Shown piece by piece: positions 6,744 to 16,192 of a stretch of 64,000 nt of DNA. Source of the stretch: Candidatus Gastranaerophilales bacterium (GTDB lineage Bacteria; Cyanobacteriota; Vampirovibrionia; Gastranaerophilales; Gastranaerophilaceae); the NCBI GenBank assembly GCA_944325025.1, contig CALUYN010000001.1:62001-126000 (forward strand). The letters run 5' to 3'. The translations under genes and the position numbers were made by a program. The notes beneath the pieces were generated by a model, which worked only from the letters and a program-made list of their open reading frames with translations, did no database searches and was not told where the DNA came from. Every line of letters starts with the position of its first letter. The first letter of the stretch is position 1.

Positions 6744-9170
6744 TTATTTTGATTTTGTCGGAATTCTCATTGCATAGAATGAACGAACAACGAACACTAA
6801 TGCAATTACTAAGAATATCCAGCCTGCAATCGGAGCAACATTTCTAAAGCTTTCTGAGATTGCAATTTCCATTGCTAGAAGGCCGAATAATGTTGTGAAT
6901 TTAATAATCGGGTTCATAGCAACAGATGATGTATCTTTGAAAGGATCGCCGACTGTATCGCCGACAACAGTTGCTTCATGAAGCGGAGTACCTTTTTCTG
7001 CTAAGTCAACTTCAACGATTTTCTTAGCATTGTCCCAACATCCGCCTGCGTTTGCCATAAATACAGCCTGGAACAGACCGAATACAGCAATTGCAATCAA
7101 GTAGCTTACAAAGAATGCTACAGGAGCTGATGTTAAACCGCTTGGTGCAGACAAACATGCAAAAGCAAGTGCAAATGCAAACAATGCGATAAAGATATTT
7201 ACCATACCTTTTTGAGCGTATTGTGTACAAATTTTTACAACTTCTTTTGAGTTTGCGACGTTTGCAGATTTTGAATCAGCTTCGCCGAGTTTGATGTTAT
7301 CCTTAATGTATTCAGTTGCAGAGTATGCACCTGTTGTTACAGCCTGCATAGATGCGCCTGAGAACCAGTAAATTACTGCACCGCCTGATAACAAACCAAG
7401 CAATGTATAAGGATTTAACATATTCAAAATCATTTCAGGTTCAATACCTAAAGTTGATTTGATTACAAGAATCAGTGAGAAAATCATTGTTGTAGCACCA
7501 ACAACAGCTGTACCAATAAGTACAGGTTTTGAAGTTGCTTTGAATGTGTTTCCTGCACCGTCATTTTCTTCTAAGTATTTCTTAGCATTGTCAAAATCAG
7601 GTTTGAAAGAATATTCTTTTTCGATTTCTTCGCCAACGTTTGGAATATCTTCTATTAAAGATAATTCGTATACTGATTGAGCGTTATCAGTTACAGGGCC
7701 GTAGGAGTCTACAGCAATTGTAACAGGCCCCATTCCTAAGAAACCGAATGCTACCAGACCGAATGCGAATACTGAAGGATAAATCATCAATGTTTCAGGA
7801 ATATAAGTTGATGCTACATAAGCCAAGCCCATTAACAATACGATTACCATACCGATCCAGAAACCTGAGAAGTTACCAGAAACAATACCGGAAAGGATTG
7901 TCAATGAAGCTCCGCCTTCTCTTGATGCTGTTACAACTTCTTCAGTATGTTTTGCTTTCGGAGAAGTAAAGATTTTTGTAAATTCCGGAATTAAAGCTGC
8001 ACCTAAAGTTCCGCAAGAAATGATTGCAGAAAGTACAAGCCATAAATTTCCGCCTAAATCAGCCAATAACCAGTGGCTTACGCCGAAAGTCATAGCGATT
8101 GATAAAATAGATGTTAACCAAACAAGGTTAGTTAACGGTTTTTCAAAATCGAATTTTTCAGTTTTTGCTGCATAGAATTTATCAGCAATATTGTTAATCC
8201 AGTAAGAAACAACTGAAGTAACAATCATTAAGAATCTCATTACGAAAATCCAGGTCAACAATTGAACCTGATTAGCTTCACCTGCTACAGCAAGCAAGAT
8301 AAATGAAACAAGAGCAACACCAGTTACACCGTAAGTTTCAAAACCATCAGCTGTAGGTCCGATAGAGTCTCCTGCGTTGTCACCTGTACAGTCTGCGATA
8401 ACACCAGGGTTTCTCGGGTCATCTTCCTTAATACCAAACTGAATTTTCATCAAGTCAGAGCCGATATCAGCAATTTTTGTAAAGATACCGCCGGCTACAC
8501 GAAGAGCAGAAGCACCTAAAGATTCACCGATTGCAAAACCGATAAAGCATGCGCCTGCGATTTCACCAGGAACAAAAAGTAAGATGATTAACATCATAAT
8601 AAGTTCAACTGATACAAGGCAAACACCGATTGACATACCTGCTTTTAAAGGAATGTTCATAACATTTAACGGGTTGCCTTTCAATGATGCAAATGCAGTT
8701 CTTGAGTTTGCAAGAGTGTTCATTCTGATACCGAACCATGCAACACCGTAAGAACCTAAAATACCGATTACAGACCATGCAAGAATTATCAACACATTGG
8801 TCAAAGGCATTTTCTGAAGGTATCCGAAGTAAAATGCGATACATAGACCGATTAATACTTCAAGAACCAGAAGGAATTTACCCTGCTGGATTAAGTAAGT
8901 TTTACAAGTTTCGAAAATAGTATTTCCAACATCAGCCATTGCTTTGTGGACATCTAATTTCTTAATTCGTAAAAATTCAATAAATCCGAATATCAAACCT
9001 ACAACAGAGATTGCAATACCGATAAGCAGTAAGTTAAAGCTTTCGGGACTTGCATTTTTGATACTCGGAACAACTAAATCTGCTTCGCTTGCAAGTACAG
9101 GCGAAACACCCATAAGCAAAGTAGCGAAAAGAGCCATCAATGCTTTTGGAGAAGTCAACTTTTTAATCAT
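6744..9170 (-). CDS. hppA: Membrane-bound ion-pumping pyrophosphatase
   Basis: An 808-residue integral membrane protein of about 16 membrane segments that couples pyrophosphate hydrolysis to H+ or Na+ export. The catalytic loops are visible: EDDPRNPGVIAD with TGDNAGDS near residue 247, DSYGPVTDNAQ in the middle, and GDTVGDPFKDTS near 737. GNTFKA near 538 has Lys where potassium-dependent enzymes usually have Ala (GNTxAA), so a potassium-independent type is inferred. The variant CTGDNAGDSIGPTADGFETYG differs from the common NVGDNVGDCAGMAAD form and suggests a divergent subfamily. The N-terminus (MALFATLLMGVSPVLAS) looks like a signal peptide. GGAGAG precedes the ATG. Ion specificity cannot be read with certainty. 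Confidence 0.93.
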   Translation of the reverse strand: MIKKLTSPKALMALFATLLMGVSPVLASEADLVVPSIKNASPESFNLLLIGIAISVVGLIFGFIEFLRIKKLDVHKAMADVGNTIFETCKTYLIQQGKFLLVLEVLIGLCIAFYFGYLQKMPLTNVLIILAWSVIGILGSYGVAWFGIRMNTLANSRTAFASLKGNPLNVMNIPLKAGMSIGVCLVSVELIMMLIILLFVPGEIAGACFIGFAIGESLGASALRVAGGIFTKIADIGSDLMKIQFGIKEDDPRNPGVIADCTGDNAGDSIGPTADGFETYGVTGVALVSFILLAVAGEANQVQLLTWIFVMRFLMIVTSVVSYWINNIADKFYAAKTEKFDFEKPLTNLVWLTSILSIAMTFGVSHWLLADLGGNLWLVLSAIISCGTLGAALIPEFTKIFTSPKAKHTEEVVTASREGGASLTILSGIVSGNFSGFWIGMVIVLLMGLAYVASTYIPETLMIYPSVFAFGLVAFGFLGMGPVTIAVDSYGPVTDNAQSVYELSLIEDIPNVGEEIEKEYSFKPDFDNAKKYLEENDGAGNTFKATSKPVLIGTAVVGATTMIFSLILVIKSTLGIEPEMILNMLNPYTLLGLLSGGAVIYWFSGASMQAVTTGAYSATEYIKDNIKLGEADSKSANVANSKEVVKICTQYAQKGMVNIFIALFAFALAFACLSAPSGLTSAPVAFFVSYLIAIAVFGLFQAVFMANAGGCWDNAKKIVEVDLAEKGTPLHEATVVGDTVGDPFKDTSSVAMNPIIKFTTLFGLLAMEIAISESFRNVAPIAGWIFLVIALVFVVRSFYAMRIPTKSK

Positions 9171-9267
9171 AATCTCTCCTTCACTAAAATAAGTTGTCCT
9201 ACCTCAAACTAATACACTTAATAAAAATATTATAAAACAAACTAAAATTTTTACAATAATGTTAAAA

Positions 9268-9400
9268 AAGTTAATAAGTTTATAAGTAAATAGGTCATTT
9301 CGGGGAGGCTATGTTCAACGGGAAGAACACTGTTTATTTAATGTACGCTTGTCGCACTGTTATAACTTATTCACTTATTTACCTATTAACATATTAACTT
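9268..9400. repeat. Octamer-array element R1
   Basis: Left array of degenerate 8-base units (AAGTTAAT, AAGTTTAT, AAGTAAAT, AGGTCATT; 9268-9299) and an inverted right array (9361-9400: AAGTTAAT, ATGTTAAT, AGGTAAAT, AAGTGAAT read on the minus strand) around about 60 bases. The right end overlaps the stop codon of the next gene. Confidence 0.75.
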
Positions 9401-10277
9401 AATAAAGATACACATCTTCTAGCAATTTTATTTCAAACTCACTTCCCGCAGGGATAGAAATTCTGCCGCCTTTAGACCAGAGAGCAAATAAAGGCGAACC
9501 GACAAAATTCACAGCATATACAACCATGCCGGTCAACACAGGGATTGGTGAAATTAAAATACCTACAGGATTGTCAGCGAGTTTTGATGATGTTCTTCTT
9601 GTTTTTTTATAGAAGTTTTCGCCTTTATCAATCTGATTTGACACCCCTTTCCAGTAGCTGCGTTTGCCTTTCATATTGTTAAAGAATATTTTTTTCATAT
9701 TAGCTTTTGTAATTTTCCCGTGAACGCTTCTTGTCTGTCCGTTAACAGTTATGCTGTCAACCATCAAAACAACAAGCCCGCCGTTTCCGCTCATCTGTGG
9801 CTGGTGGGAATCTTCAACAACAGCTGTAAATTTTGTCCCGGCAGGAACGGTTATATATCTTTGTGTTACAGGTTTTATTGATGTGAAAGAAACTTTTGCC
9901 CCTTCTCTCAAATAATCAGAAATTACAGAATTTGATTTAACTCTAAATTTTGTACCTTTTTTAATTCTGATTGCCGTAGATTTGTCATATTTATAGTCAT
10001 TTTGAAATTTTTTCACACCTATTTGCGGCTTTGCATCCGGTGTAACAGGAAGAGTTTTAGGAGGTGTTTGCGGTACCTGACTTTTTGCCGGAGCCGTTGT
10101 TTGAGAAGGCGCTGTTTTTGGCAATTCAGGAAGCGTCTGCTCTAACTTTGACGGGTCGTAAGTCCTTCTGATTTCATCGTCAACAGAAGTATCAAGCTCA
10201 AGAGCAGACACTGGAGATAAAAGCAAAAGTAATACTGTGATTAAACAAAAATACTTTTTGATTAATCTTCTCTTCAC
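9399..10277 (-). CDS. Secreted protein of unknown function with proline-rich linker
   Basis: A 292-residue protein with a clear signal peptide (MKRRLIKKYF then LITVLLLLLSPVSA). A Pro/Thr/Gln-rich linker (about 45-85) follows, then a domain with beta-rich character. Two similar phrases, VPAGTKFTAVVEDS and IPAGSEFEIKLLED, near 140-155 and at the C-terminus, suggest a repeated barrel-like unit. A hydrophobic stretch (LISPIPVLTGMVVYAVNF) near 235 could be a membrane segment or hairpin. The start is GTG at 10277, inside a GTGAAGA repeat that begins at the gltA stop codon and supplies GAGGTG as ribosome-binding site. I do not recognise the family. Confidence 0.6.
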   Translation of the reverse strand: MKRRLIKKYFCLITVLLLLLSPVSALELDTSVDDEIRRTYDPSKLEQTLPELPKTAPSQTTAPAKSQVPQTPPKTLPVTPDAKPQIGVKKFQNDYKYDKSTAIRIKKGTKFRVKSNSVISDYLREGAKVSFTSIKPVTQRYITVPAGTKFTAVVEDSHQPQMSGNGGLVVLMVDSITVNGQTRSVHGKITKANMKKIFFNNMKGKRSYWKGVSNQIDKGENFYKKTRRTSSKLADNPVGILISPIPVLTGMVVYAVNFVGSPLFALWSKGGRISIPAGSEFEIKLLEDVYLY

Positions 10278-10297
10278 TCTTCACACCTCACTCTTCA
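10276..10297 (-). repeat. GTGAAGAG repeat between gltA and the secreted-protein gene
   Basis: Short array of AGTGAAG-type units beginning at the gltA TGA. Related arrays occur at 5838-5870, 36638-36703 and 58711-58767. Confidence 0.6.
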
Positions 10298-11668
10298 CTT
10301 TTTTAACATTTCATTAATAGCTTTAGCGGCTTTTTTACCTGCTCCCATAGCATTGATAGCGTTAGATTCTCCAACAGGCGCAACATCACCGCCGGCATAA
10401 ACTGTCGGGATATTTGTTGCACGGGTTTCAGAGTCAACTGTTATATAGCCTTTCTTATCGGTAATTATTTCAATGCCGTCAGCTTCGGCAGACTTTTGAA
10501 TAATAGGATTTGGGCCGGTACCAAGTGCTACAATTACAGTGTCAAGTTCAACTGTTTCCGTTTTACCCGTAGGCACAGGTCTGCATCTGCCTGATTCATC
10601 AGGTTCACCGAGTTCCATAACTTCAAGCTCCACAGCTTTAACATAACCGTTTTCACCAATTATTTCTTTGGGAGCATACAGGAATTTAAACACAATGCCT
10701 TCTTCTTTTGCATGCCTGATTTCTTCAAGACGTGCAGGAAGTTCTTTTTCTGTACGTCTGTATATAATATAAACTTCTTCAAAACCTACACGAACGGCAG
10801 TCCTTGCAGCATCCATCGCAACGTTTCCGCCGCCGAATATTGCAGCCTTTTTGCCAACCCTTAAAGGAGTCGGACTGTCAGGCTGACCTGCATGCATAAG
10901 GTTTACTCTGGTTAAAAATTCATTTGCGGAAAATACTCCGTTTAAATTTTCTCCGGGGACGTGAAGCATTTTGGGCAATCCTGCACCCGAGCAGATAAAT
11001 ATTGCATCAAATCCGTCTTCTTTTAACTGTTTCAGGGTAATAGATTTCCCGACAACAACATTTGTATGGAATTTTACTCCCATTGCTTTAAGATTTTCAA
11101 TTTCTCTGTCAAGCACAACACGCGGCAGCCTGAAAGGCGGAATACCGTATCTCAAAACTCCGCCGAGCTCGTGAAGAGCCTCAAAAACTTCAACATCGTG
11201 CCCTGCTTTTCTCAAATCACATGCCGCAGTCATCCCTGCACAGCCTGATCCGACAACAGCGACTTTTTTACCTGATGGTTTAATTTCAGGCATTTCAGCT
11301 TTTGTATTATCTCCGACATAACGTTCTAACGCTCCGATTGCAACAGGCTCGCCTTTAATACCGAGAATGCACTGTCCTTCACATTGTCTTTCCTGCGGGC
11401 ATACACGACCGCAGACAGACGGGAGCATACTTGTCTGACGAATAATTTCTCCTGCTTTATTCAAATCCCCATCTTTTATTGCTTTTATAAAATCAGGTAT
11501 CTGAATGTTAACAGGGCAGCCTGCAACACATCTTGGATTTTTGCAGTGCAAACACCTTGAAGCTTCAAGCTTTACCTGTTCCTCTGTCAAATTGCTTTCA
11601 ACGGGTTCAAAATTATGACGTCTTTCAATTTTATCCTGTTCTTTTACATGTTGTCTTTCTACAGCCAT
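10295..11668 (-). CDS. gltA: Glutamate synthase small-subunit-type oxidoreductase (GltA, homotetrameric form)
   Basis: A 457-residue FAD/NAD(P)H flavoprotein. The N-terminal ferredoxin-like part has CLHCKNPRCVAGCPV (about 40-55) and CGRVCPQERQCEGQC (about 87-101), which bind two 4Fe-4S clusters. GSGCAGMTAA (about 138) is the FAD site and GGGNVAMDAAR (about 275) the NADPH site. The C-terminal VYAGGDVAPVGESNAINAMGAGKKAA is typical. The length and lack of a large subunit next door fit the homotetrameric GltA form, which makes glutamate from glutamine and 2-oxoglutarate. The same fold serves as NfnB in electron bifurcation, but no NfnA gene is adjacent. Confidence 0.85.
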   Translation of the reverse strand: MAVERQHVKEQDKIERRHNFEPVESNLTEEQVKLEASRCLHCKNPRCVAGCPVNIQIPDFIKAIKDGDLNKAGEIIRQTSMLPSVCGRVCPQERQCEGQCILGIKGEPVAIGALERYVGDNTKAEMPEIKPSGKKVAVVGSGCAGMTAACDLRKAGHDVEVFEALHELGGVLRYGIPPFRLPRVVLDREIENLKAMGVKFHTNVVVGKSITLKQLKEDGFDAIFICSGAGLPKMLHVPGENLNGVFSANEFLTRVNLMHAGQPDSPTPLRVGKKAAIFGGGNVAMDAARTAVRVGFEEVYIIYRRTEKELPARLEEIRHAKEEGIVFKFLYAPKEIIGENGYVKAVELEVMELGEPDESGRCRPVPTGKTETVELDTVIVALGTGPNPIIQKSAEADGIEIITDKKGYITVDSETRATNIPTVYAGGDVAPVGESNAINAMGAGKKAAKAINEMLKK

Positions 11669-11882
11669 TTTTACCTCTCCCTCTTATACTAATTATTGTA
11701 TCAGAAAGAGAAATAATATACAACGAGTTAGAAAAAATTATTTCAATAAATGCCCTCTTTTATCGCGAATTATCTAATTCAAAAAATTTGTACAATAAAT
11801 AACTTAATATTTTATGCTTTTTTATTTGGTTTGTTTTATAATTTTTCCGATAGGGATAGACAGATAAGGGAAAGAGGTTTTT

Positions 11883-12776
11883 ATGGCATTACGATATGAT
11901 GCAGGCGAAGTTATAACCGCAATGGTTACACCGTTTAACAACAAAAGAGAAATTGATTATGACAAAGCCGAACAGCTGACCAAACATCTTATTACCCACG
12001 GAAGCGACGCTGTACTGGTTGCCGGAACCACAGGCGAAGGACCGACTTTAACTCATGAAGAAGAATTTGAACTTTTAAGCACTGTCAAAAGAGCTGCTGT
12101 GAACAAAGCAAAAGTTATAATGAATGCAGGTTCAAACTGCACAGAAACTGCTGTAATGGCTGCAAAATGGGCACAAAAAGAAAATGTTGACGCAATTCTA
12201 TCTGTTGTGCCTTACTACAACAAACCTTCTCAACAGGGGATGATAGAACACTTTTCAGCAGTAGCAGAAAGTGTTGATTTGCCTGTAATTATTTATAACA
12301 TTCCGGGAAGAACAGGTGTTAACATGCTTCCGGAAACTGTTGCTGCACTAGCTGAAAAATATTCAAATATCGTAGCTATTAAACAAAGTTGCGGAGATAT
12401 GGATACCGTTACTGAAATGAAAATTTGCTGTCCGCCGGACTTTTCTATTTATTCTGGAGATGACAGTTTAACACTTCCAATGATGTCGCTCGGCGCAAGA
12501 GGTGTTGTTTCTGTTGCATCTCATCTATTCGGCTCTGAAATCAAATCAATGATTAGAAACTATAAAACAGGCGAGTTTTTAGCTGCTGTAAATATGCATA
12601 AAAAACTCTATCCTGCATTCAGAAAACTATTTATGGCGCCTAATCCTGTTCCTGTTAAAGCAGCATTGGCGCATAAAGGATTAATTGAAGATACGGTCAG
12701 ACGTCCGCTTGTTGAACTTTCTTCAATTGAGAAAAAAGAACTTTTTATGGTTCTGGATGAAATTAATGAAGATTAG
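11883..12776 (+). CDS. dapA: 4-hydroxy-tetrahydrodipicolinate synthase
   Basis: A 297-residue TIM-barrel lyase that condenses pyruvate and aspartate semialdehyde, the first step of the lysine/diaminopimelate branch. GTTGEGPTLTHEE (about 47-59), YNKPSQQGMIEHF (about 110), the Tyr of IIYNIPGRTG (about 137) and the Schiff-base Lys of IVAIKQS (about 167) are present. AAAGAGG precedes the ATG by about 5 bases. A possible -10 (TATAAT near 11834) lies about 45 bases upstream. It is the first gene of a short plus-strand run with secD and secF, though the 72-base gap suggests secDF have their own signals. Confidence 0.95.
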   Translation: MALRYDAGEVITAMVTPFNNKREIDYDKAEQLTKHLITHGSDAVLVAGTTGEGPTLTHEEEFELLSTVKRAAVNKAKVIMNAGSNCTETAVMAAKWAQKENVDAILSVVPYYNKPSQQGMIEHFSAVAESVDLPVIIYNIPGRTGVNMLPETVAALAEKYSNIVAIKQSCGDMDTVTEMKICCPPDFSIYSGDDSLTLPMMSLGARGVVSVASHLFGSEIKSMIRNYKTGEFLAAVNMHKKLYPAFRKLFMAPNPVPVKAALAHKGLIEDTVRRPLVELSSIEKKELFMVLDEINED

Positions 12777-12848
12777 CCTGAAAGGGTTATAACAAAATTC
12801 TAATTTCTTTTAAAATAATAATATAAGCAGTATATAAGGATAAAAAAA

Positions 12849-14156
12849 ATGAAAAACAAAATTTTAATGTTCTGGTTTATCGTAGCAGTAGTAATTGTTT
12901 CAACTGTACTCATCTTCGTTAAACCGACAAAATTAGGACTTGATCTTGTCGGCGGGTCAAGGCTTGTTCTTGAGGCCGAAACAACCGACAGCATTGCAAA
13001 AATTACACCTGATGTAATGAGCAGATTGCAGTTTGCAATCGAACAGCGTGTTAACAAACTAGGCGTTGCAGAAACTGTTGTTCAGCAGGTCGGCGACAAG
13101 AGATTGATGGTAGAAATTCCAAACGTAACCGATTTAAAAGAAGCAAAAGCTTTTATCGGCGAAACCGCTCAATTGGAATTTAAAAAAGAAGGAAAAGCTC
13201 CTGACGGAACTCCAATCTGGGTATCAACCGGATTAACAGGCCGTGACCTTGCAAAGTCAACACTAAGTACAGATGCAACAGGTCAGTGGGTTGTATCTCT
13301 TGAATTTAACGGAGAAGGTGCTAAAAAATTCGCTGACTTGACTAAAGCTTTAGTCGGACAGCAAATGGCTATTTTCTTTGACGGAGAACTTCAATCTGCT
13401 CCGAGAGTAAATGAGGCAATATACGGCGGTAAAGCTCAAATTTCAGGCGGGGAAAGCGGTTTTGCTTATGATGAAGCAGAACGTATGGTAAATCTATTAA
13501 ATGCAGGTGCTCTGCCAGTTCCTGCTAAAATCGTTGAAGAAAACACTGTAGGCCCTACACTCGGTGCAGACAGTATCGCGAAATCTAAAAAAGCAGGTAT
13601 AATCGGTTTATCAGCCGTAATGATATTTATGATAGTCTTTTATCACGTACCAGGTTTGATTGCTGATATTGCTTTAATAATTTATAGTATAATTTTATTT
13701 GCACTATTTAAAACTATTCCAGTAACCTTAACCCTTGCAGGTATTGCAGGTTTCATTCTTTCAATAGGTATGGCGGTTGATGCAAACATCCTTATCTTTG
13801 AAAGAACCAAAGAAGAATTAAGAGCAGGAAGGAACCTTTTTACAGCTATTAATTCAGGGTTTGACAGAGCATTTACAAGTATTTTCGATTCAAATATGAC
13901 AACAATCATTACCTGTACAATACTTTATCTTTTAGGAACAAGCGTTGTTAAAGGTTTTGCTCTTACACTTGCAATCGGTGTTCTTGTTTCAATGTTCAGT
14001 GCAATCACTGTTACTAAAAACTTCATGCACTTAATCTTCGGTACAGGTGAACTCAAACACCCGGCACTGTTTGGATTAAGAAAAGATGAAATCGGACAGA
14101 GCTATGAAGCGACTGAAACAAAACGCGAAAAAGCCCGTTTCGGTATTCTTGATTAA
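12849..14156 (+). CDS. secD: Protein translocase subunit SecD
   Basis: A 435-residue inner-membrane protein that, with SecF, uses the proton gradient to help pull proteins through SecYEG. One N-terminal membrane segment is followed by the GLDLVGGSRLVLE motif (about 34-46), the periplasmic P1 domain, and five C-terminal membrane segments. These include the conserved GMAVDANILIFERTKEE (about 305-321). A shorter periplasmic region than in E. coli SecD (615 residues) is usual outside Proteobacteria. AAGGATAAAAAA precedes the start. secF follows after 66 bases. Confidence 0.95.
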   Translation: MKNKILMFWFIVAVVIVSTVLIFVKPTKLGLDLVGGSRLVLEAETTDSIAKITPDVMSRLQFAIEQRVNKLGVAETVVQQVGDKRLMVEIPNVTDLKEAKAFIGETAQLEFKKEGKAPDGTPIWVSTGLTGRDLAKSTLSTDATGQWVVSLEFNGEGAKKFADLTKALVGQQMAIFFDGELQSAPRVNEAIYGGKAQISGGESGFAYDEAERMVNLLNAGALPVPAKIVEENTVGPTLGADSIAKSKKAGIIGLSAVMIFMIVFYHVPGLIADIALIIYSIILFALFKTIPVTLTLAGIAGFILSIGMAVDANILIFERTKEELRAGRNLFTAINSGFDRAFTSIFDSNMTTIITCTILYLLGTSVVKGFALTLAIGVLVSMFSAITVTKNFMHLIFGTGELKHPALFGLRKDEIGQSYEATETKREKARFGILD

Positions 14157-14222
14157 GTTTATATATTATAAAAATTTCACGAAAAGCGAAGCGACTGACA
14201 AAATGATAAAGAGGATAAAAAA

Positions 14223-15203
14223 ATGATAAATACAGGTAGAAAACATTTAGTTCATATAGTTAAATTCAGATGGTGGTGGATGGCACTAACATGCCTTCTT
14301 CTTGTTCCGGGGATTATCGCAATGATATATTCATCAGTGACTTACCCGAACCATGCACCGATGAAAGTCGGGATCGATTACACAGGCGGAACAATTTTGC
14401 AATACGGATTAGAACAAAAGCTTTCTAACAGCGACATTGCAAAAACAAGAGAAAATCTTGAAAAAGCAGGAATTGAAAATCCTTACATCCAAATTTTGAA
14501 TGTAAACAGCGACCAACAAAAAAATACTAAATCAAATATCAGTTCTATTATCTCAATCAGAACAAAATTTATTGACAAAAACTCAAACACAACTGAAGTT
14601 ATAACAGAGCAGCTGCAAAAAGATTATACAAATCCTGAATTGATTTCAGTAAGTTCTGTGGGCCCGACAATGGGTAAAGAATTATTTAAAAATTCTTTGC
14701 TTGCCGTAACTCTTGCATTTTTAGGGATTGTAGCTTATCTGTCATTCAGATTTAGATTTGATTATGCGCTTGCAGCGATTTTAGGTGTACTGCACGATGT
14801 ATTGTTTGTCTGCGGAATATTCTCAATACTCGGGCTTGTCTATAACGTACAGATTGACGGATTATTCATTACTGCAATTTTGACGGTTATCGGTTTCTCT
14901 GTTCACGATACAATCGTTGTATTTGACAGAATAAGAGAAAATCTTCGTTATTACTCAAAGAAAATGTCATTCGGCGAAATAGTAGACGCATCAGTAAATC
15001 AGACATTGACAAGAAGTATCAACACATCGTTAACAACATTAATCACCCTTCTTGCTCTTTATTTCTGGGGCGGTGTAACAACAAAAGATTTCGTTCTTTG
15101 TATGATACTCGGTATTGCTATCGGAACATATTCAAGTATATTCTTCTGTTCAATGCTTGTTGATTTCTGGAACGATAAGCGTACCGTTTCCCCTGCTAAA
15201 TAA
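14223..15203 (+). CDS. secF: Protein translocase subunit SecF
   Basis: A 326-residue membrane protein with the SecF hallmarks: GIDYTGGTILQ (about 50-60), VGPTMGKEL, and FSVHDTIVVFDRIREN (about 225-240) in the fourth membrane segment, which pairs with the corresponding SecD helix. Six membrane segments are expected. It partners SecD encoded just upstream. A terminator shared with the convergent pdxA-type gene follows. Confidence 0.95.
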   Translation: MINTGRKHLVHIVKFRWWWMALTCLLLVPGIIAMIYSSVTYPNHAPMKVGIDYTGGTILQYGLEQKLSNSDIAKTRENLEKAGIENPYIQILNVNSDQQKNTKSNISSIISIRTKFIDKNSNTTEVITEQLQKDYTNPELISVSSVGPTMGKELFKNSLLAVTLAFLGIVAYLSFRFRFDYALAAILGVLHDVLFVCGIFSILGLVYNVQIDGLFITAILTVIGFSVHDTIVVFDRIRENLRYYSKKMSFGEIVDASVNQTLTRSINTSLTTLITLLALYFWGGVTTKDFVLCMILGIAIGTYSSIFFCSMLVDFWNDKRTVSPAK

Positions 15204-15233
15204 GCTCTTAAATTAATAATTATAAGAATTAAA

Positions 15234-15265
15234 AAGAAGACCTCTTTATTCAAAGAGGTTTTCTT
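15234..15265. terminator. Bidirectional terminator between secF and the pdxA-type gene
   Basis: Hairpin with arms AAGAAGACCTCTTT and AAAGAGGTTTTCTT (one G-T pair) and a 4-base loop, between two convergent genes, with A/T-rich tails on both sides. Confidence 0.75.
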
Positions 15266-15268
15266 ATA

Positions 15269-16192
15269 TTATAAAACAGTTTTTATTGCTTCAATCATAC
15301 CGGTTTCATCTGCAATATTTTTGCCTGCAATATCAAAAGCTGTTCCATGCCCGGGTGAAGTTCTTATAATATCAAGACCAATTGTCATATTAACAGTCTT
15401 ATCACCCGCAACAGTTTTTATCGGAATTAAACCTTGATCGTGATAATTTGCAATACAGCAATCGTAATTCAAAGCCTTAACAAACAACGTATCTGCAGGC
15501 AGCGGATTGGTAATATTCACACCTTTTGCTCGCAGTTCTTCTGCCGCGGGGATTAAAATATCAATTTCCTCGCGTCCTAAAATCCCATCCTCTCCGGCAT
15601 GAGGATTAAAACCGCACAGAGCAAATTTCGGTTCGACAATCCTTAAATGTTTTACAAAAAATTCTTTCAAATTCAATATTTTTTCAATAACCAGATCTTT
15701 AGTAAGGACAATATCTTTTAGTGCGACATGACGGGTTAAAAGAAGAACCCTAAAATTGCCTGCAACAAAAAGCATTTCTGCATGCTGATTTCCATGAGCC
15801 AGATATTTTTGTAAAATTTCTGTCTGCCCGCTAAATTTATGTCCTGCAAGATATAAAGCATTTTTTGCTACAGGAGCTGTTACAATAGCTCTGGCGCCAA
15901 TTTCACAGGCTTTTTTTACTGATTGAAACGAAAATTCTCCTGCTTCTTTAGTAACCATTCCGGGTTCAATATCCGCATCATAAGGAATTTCAATAATTTC
16001 ATATTTCTTACTTATTAAAAGAGATTTCGAAACAAGTCCGGAATGACTTTTTTTATCATAAAAATCCAGAACTTTTTTATTAGAAATTAAAACAACACTA
16101 TCAGACGGCAGATTAAGCTTTGTTAATGCTTTTATCGTAATTTCCGCCCCTATACCATTTGGATCTCCTGTTGTGATTACGATTTTAGACAT
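15269..16192 (-). CDS. pdxA: 4-hydroxythreonine-4-phosphate dehydrogenase family (PdxA or PdxA2)
   Basis: A 307-residue dehydrogenase with TTGDPNGIGAEI (residues 7-18), APVAKNALYLAGHKFSGQTE (metal- and substrate-binding His), GFNPHAGEDG, YHDQGLIPIK and RTSPGHGTAFDIAG motifs. PdxA acts in pyridoxal phosphate synthesis. The closely related PdxA2 decarboxylates D-threonate 4-phosphate to dihydroxyacetone phosphate. The overlap of 8 bases with an upstream DUF1537 kinase favours the catabolic PdxA2 role, since kinase and PdxA2 form a characterised pair. I start at 16192 (MSKIVITTGD), because the 8 earlier residues are not conserved. Which role holds cannot be settled from this sequence. Confidence 0.88.
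   Translation of the reverse strand: MSKIVITTGDPNGIGAEITIKALTKLNLPSDSVVLISNKKVLDFYDKKSHSGLVSKSLLISKKYEIIEIPYDADIEPGMVTKEAGEFSFQSVKKACEIGARAIVTAPVAKNALYLAGHKFSGQTEILQKYLAHGNQHAEMLFVAGNFRVLLLTRHVALKDIVLTKDLVIEKILNLKEFFVKHLRIVEPKFALCGFNPHAGEDGILGREEIDILIPAAEELRAKGVNITNPLPADTLFVKALNYDCCIANYHDQGLIPIKTVAGDKTVNMTIGLDIIRTSPGHGTAFDIAGKNIADETGMIEAIKTVL

Noticed and set aside
12800..13057. 85-residue minus-strand frame over the secD start
   Set aside because: Antisense shadow of SecD membrane-segment codons.
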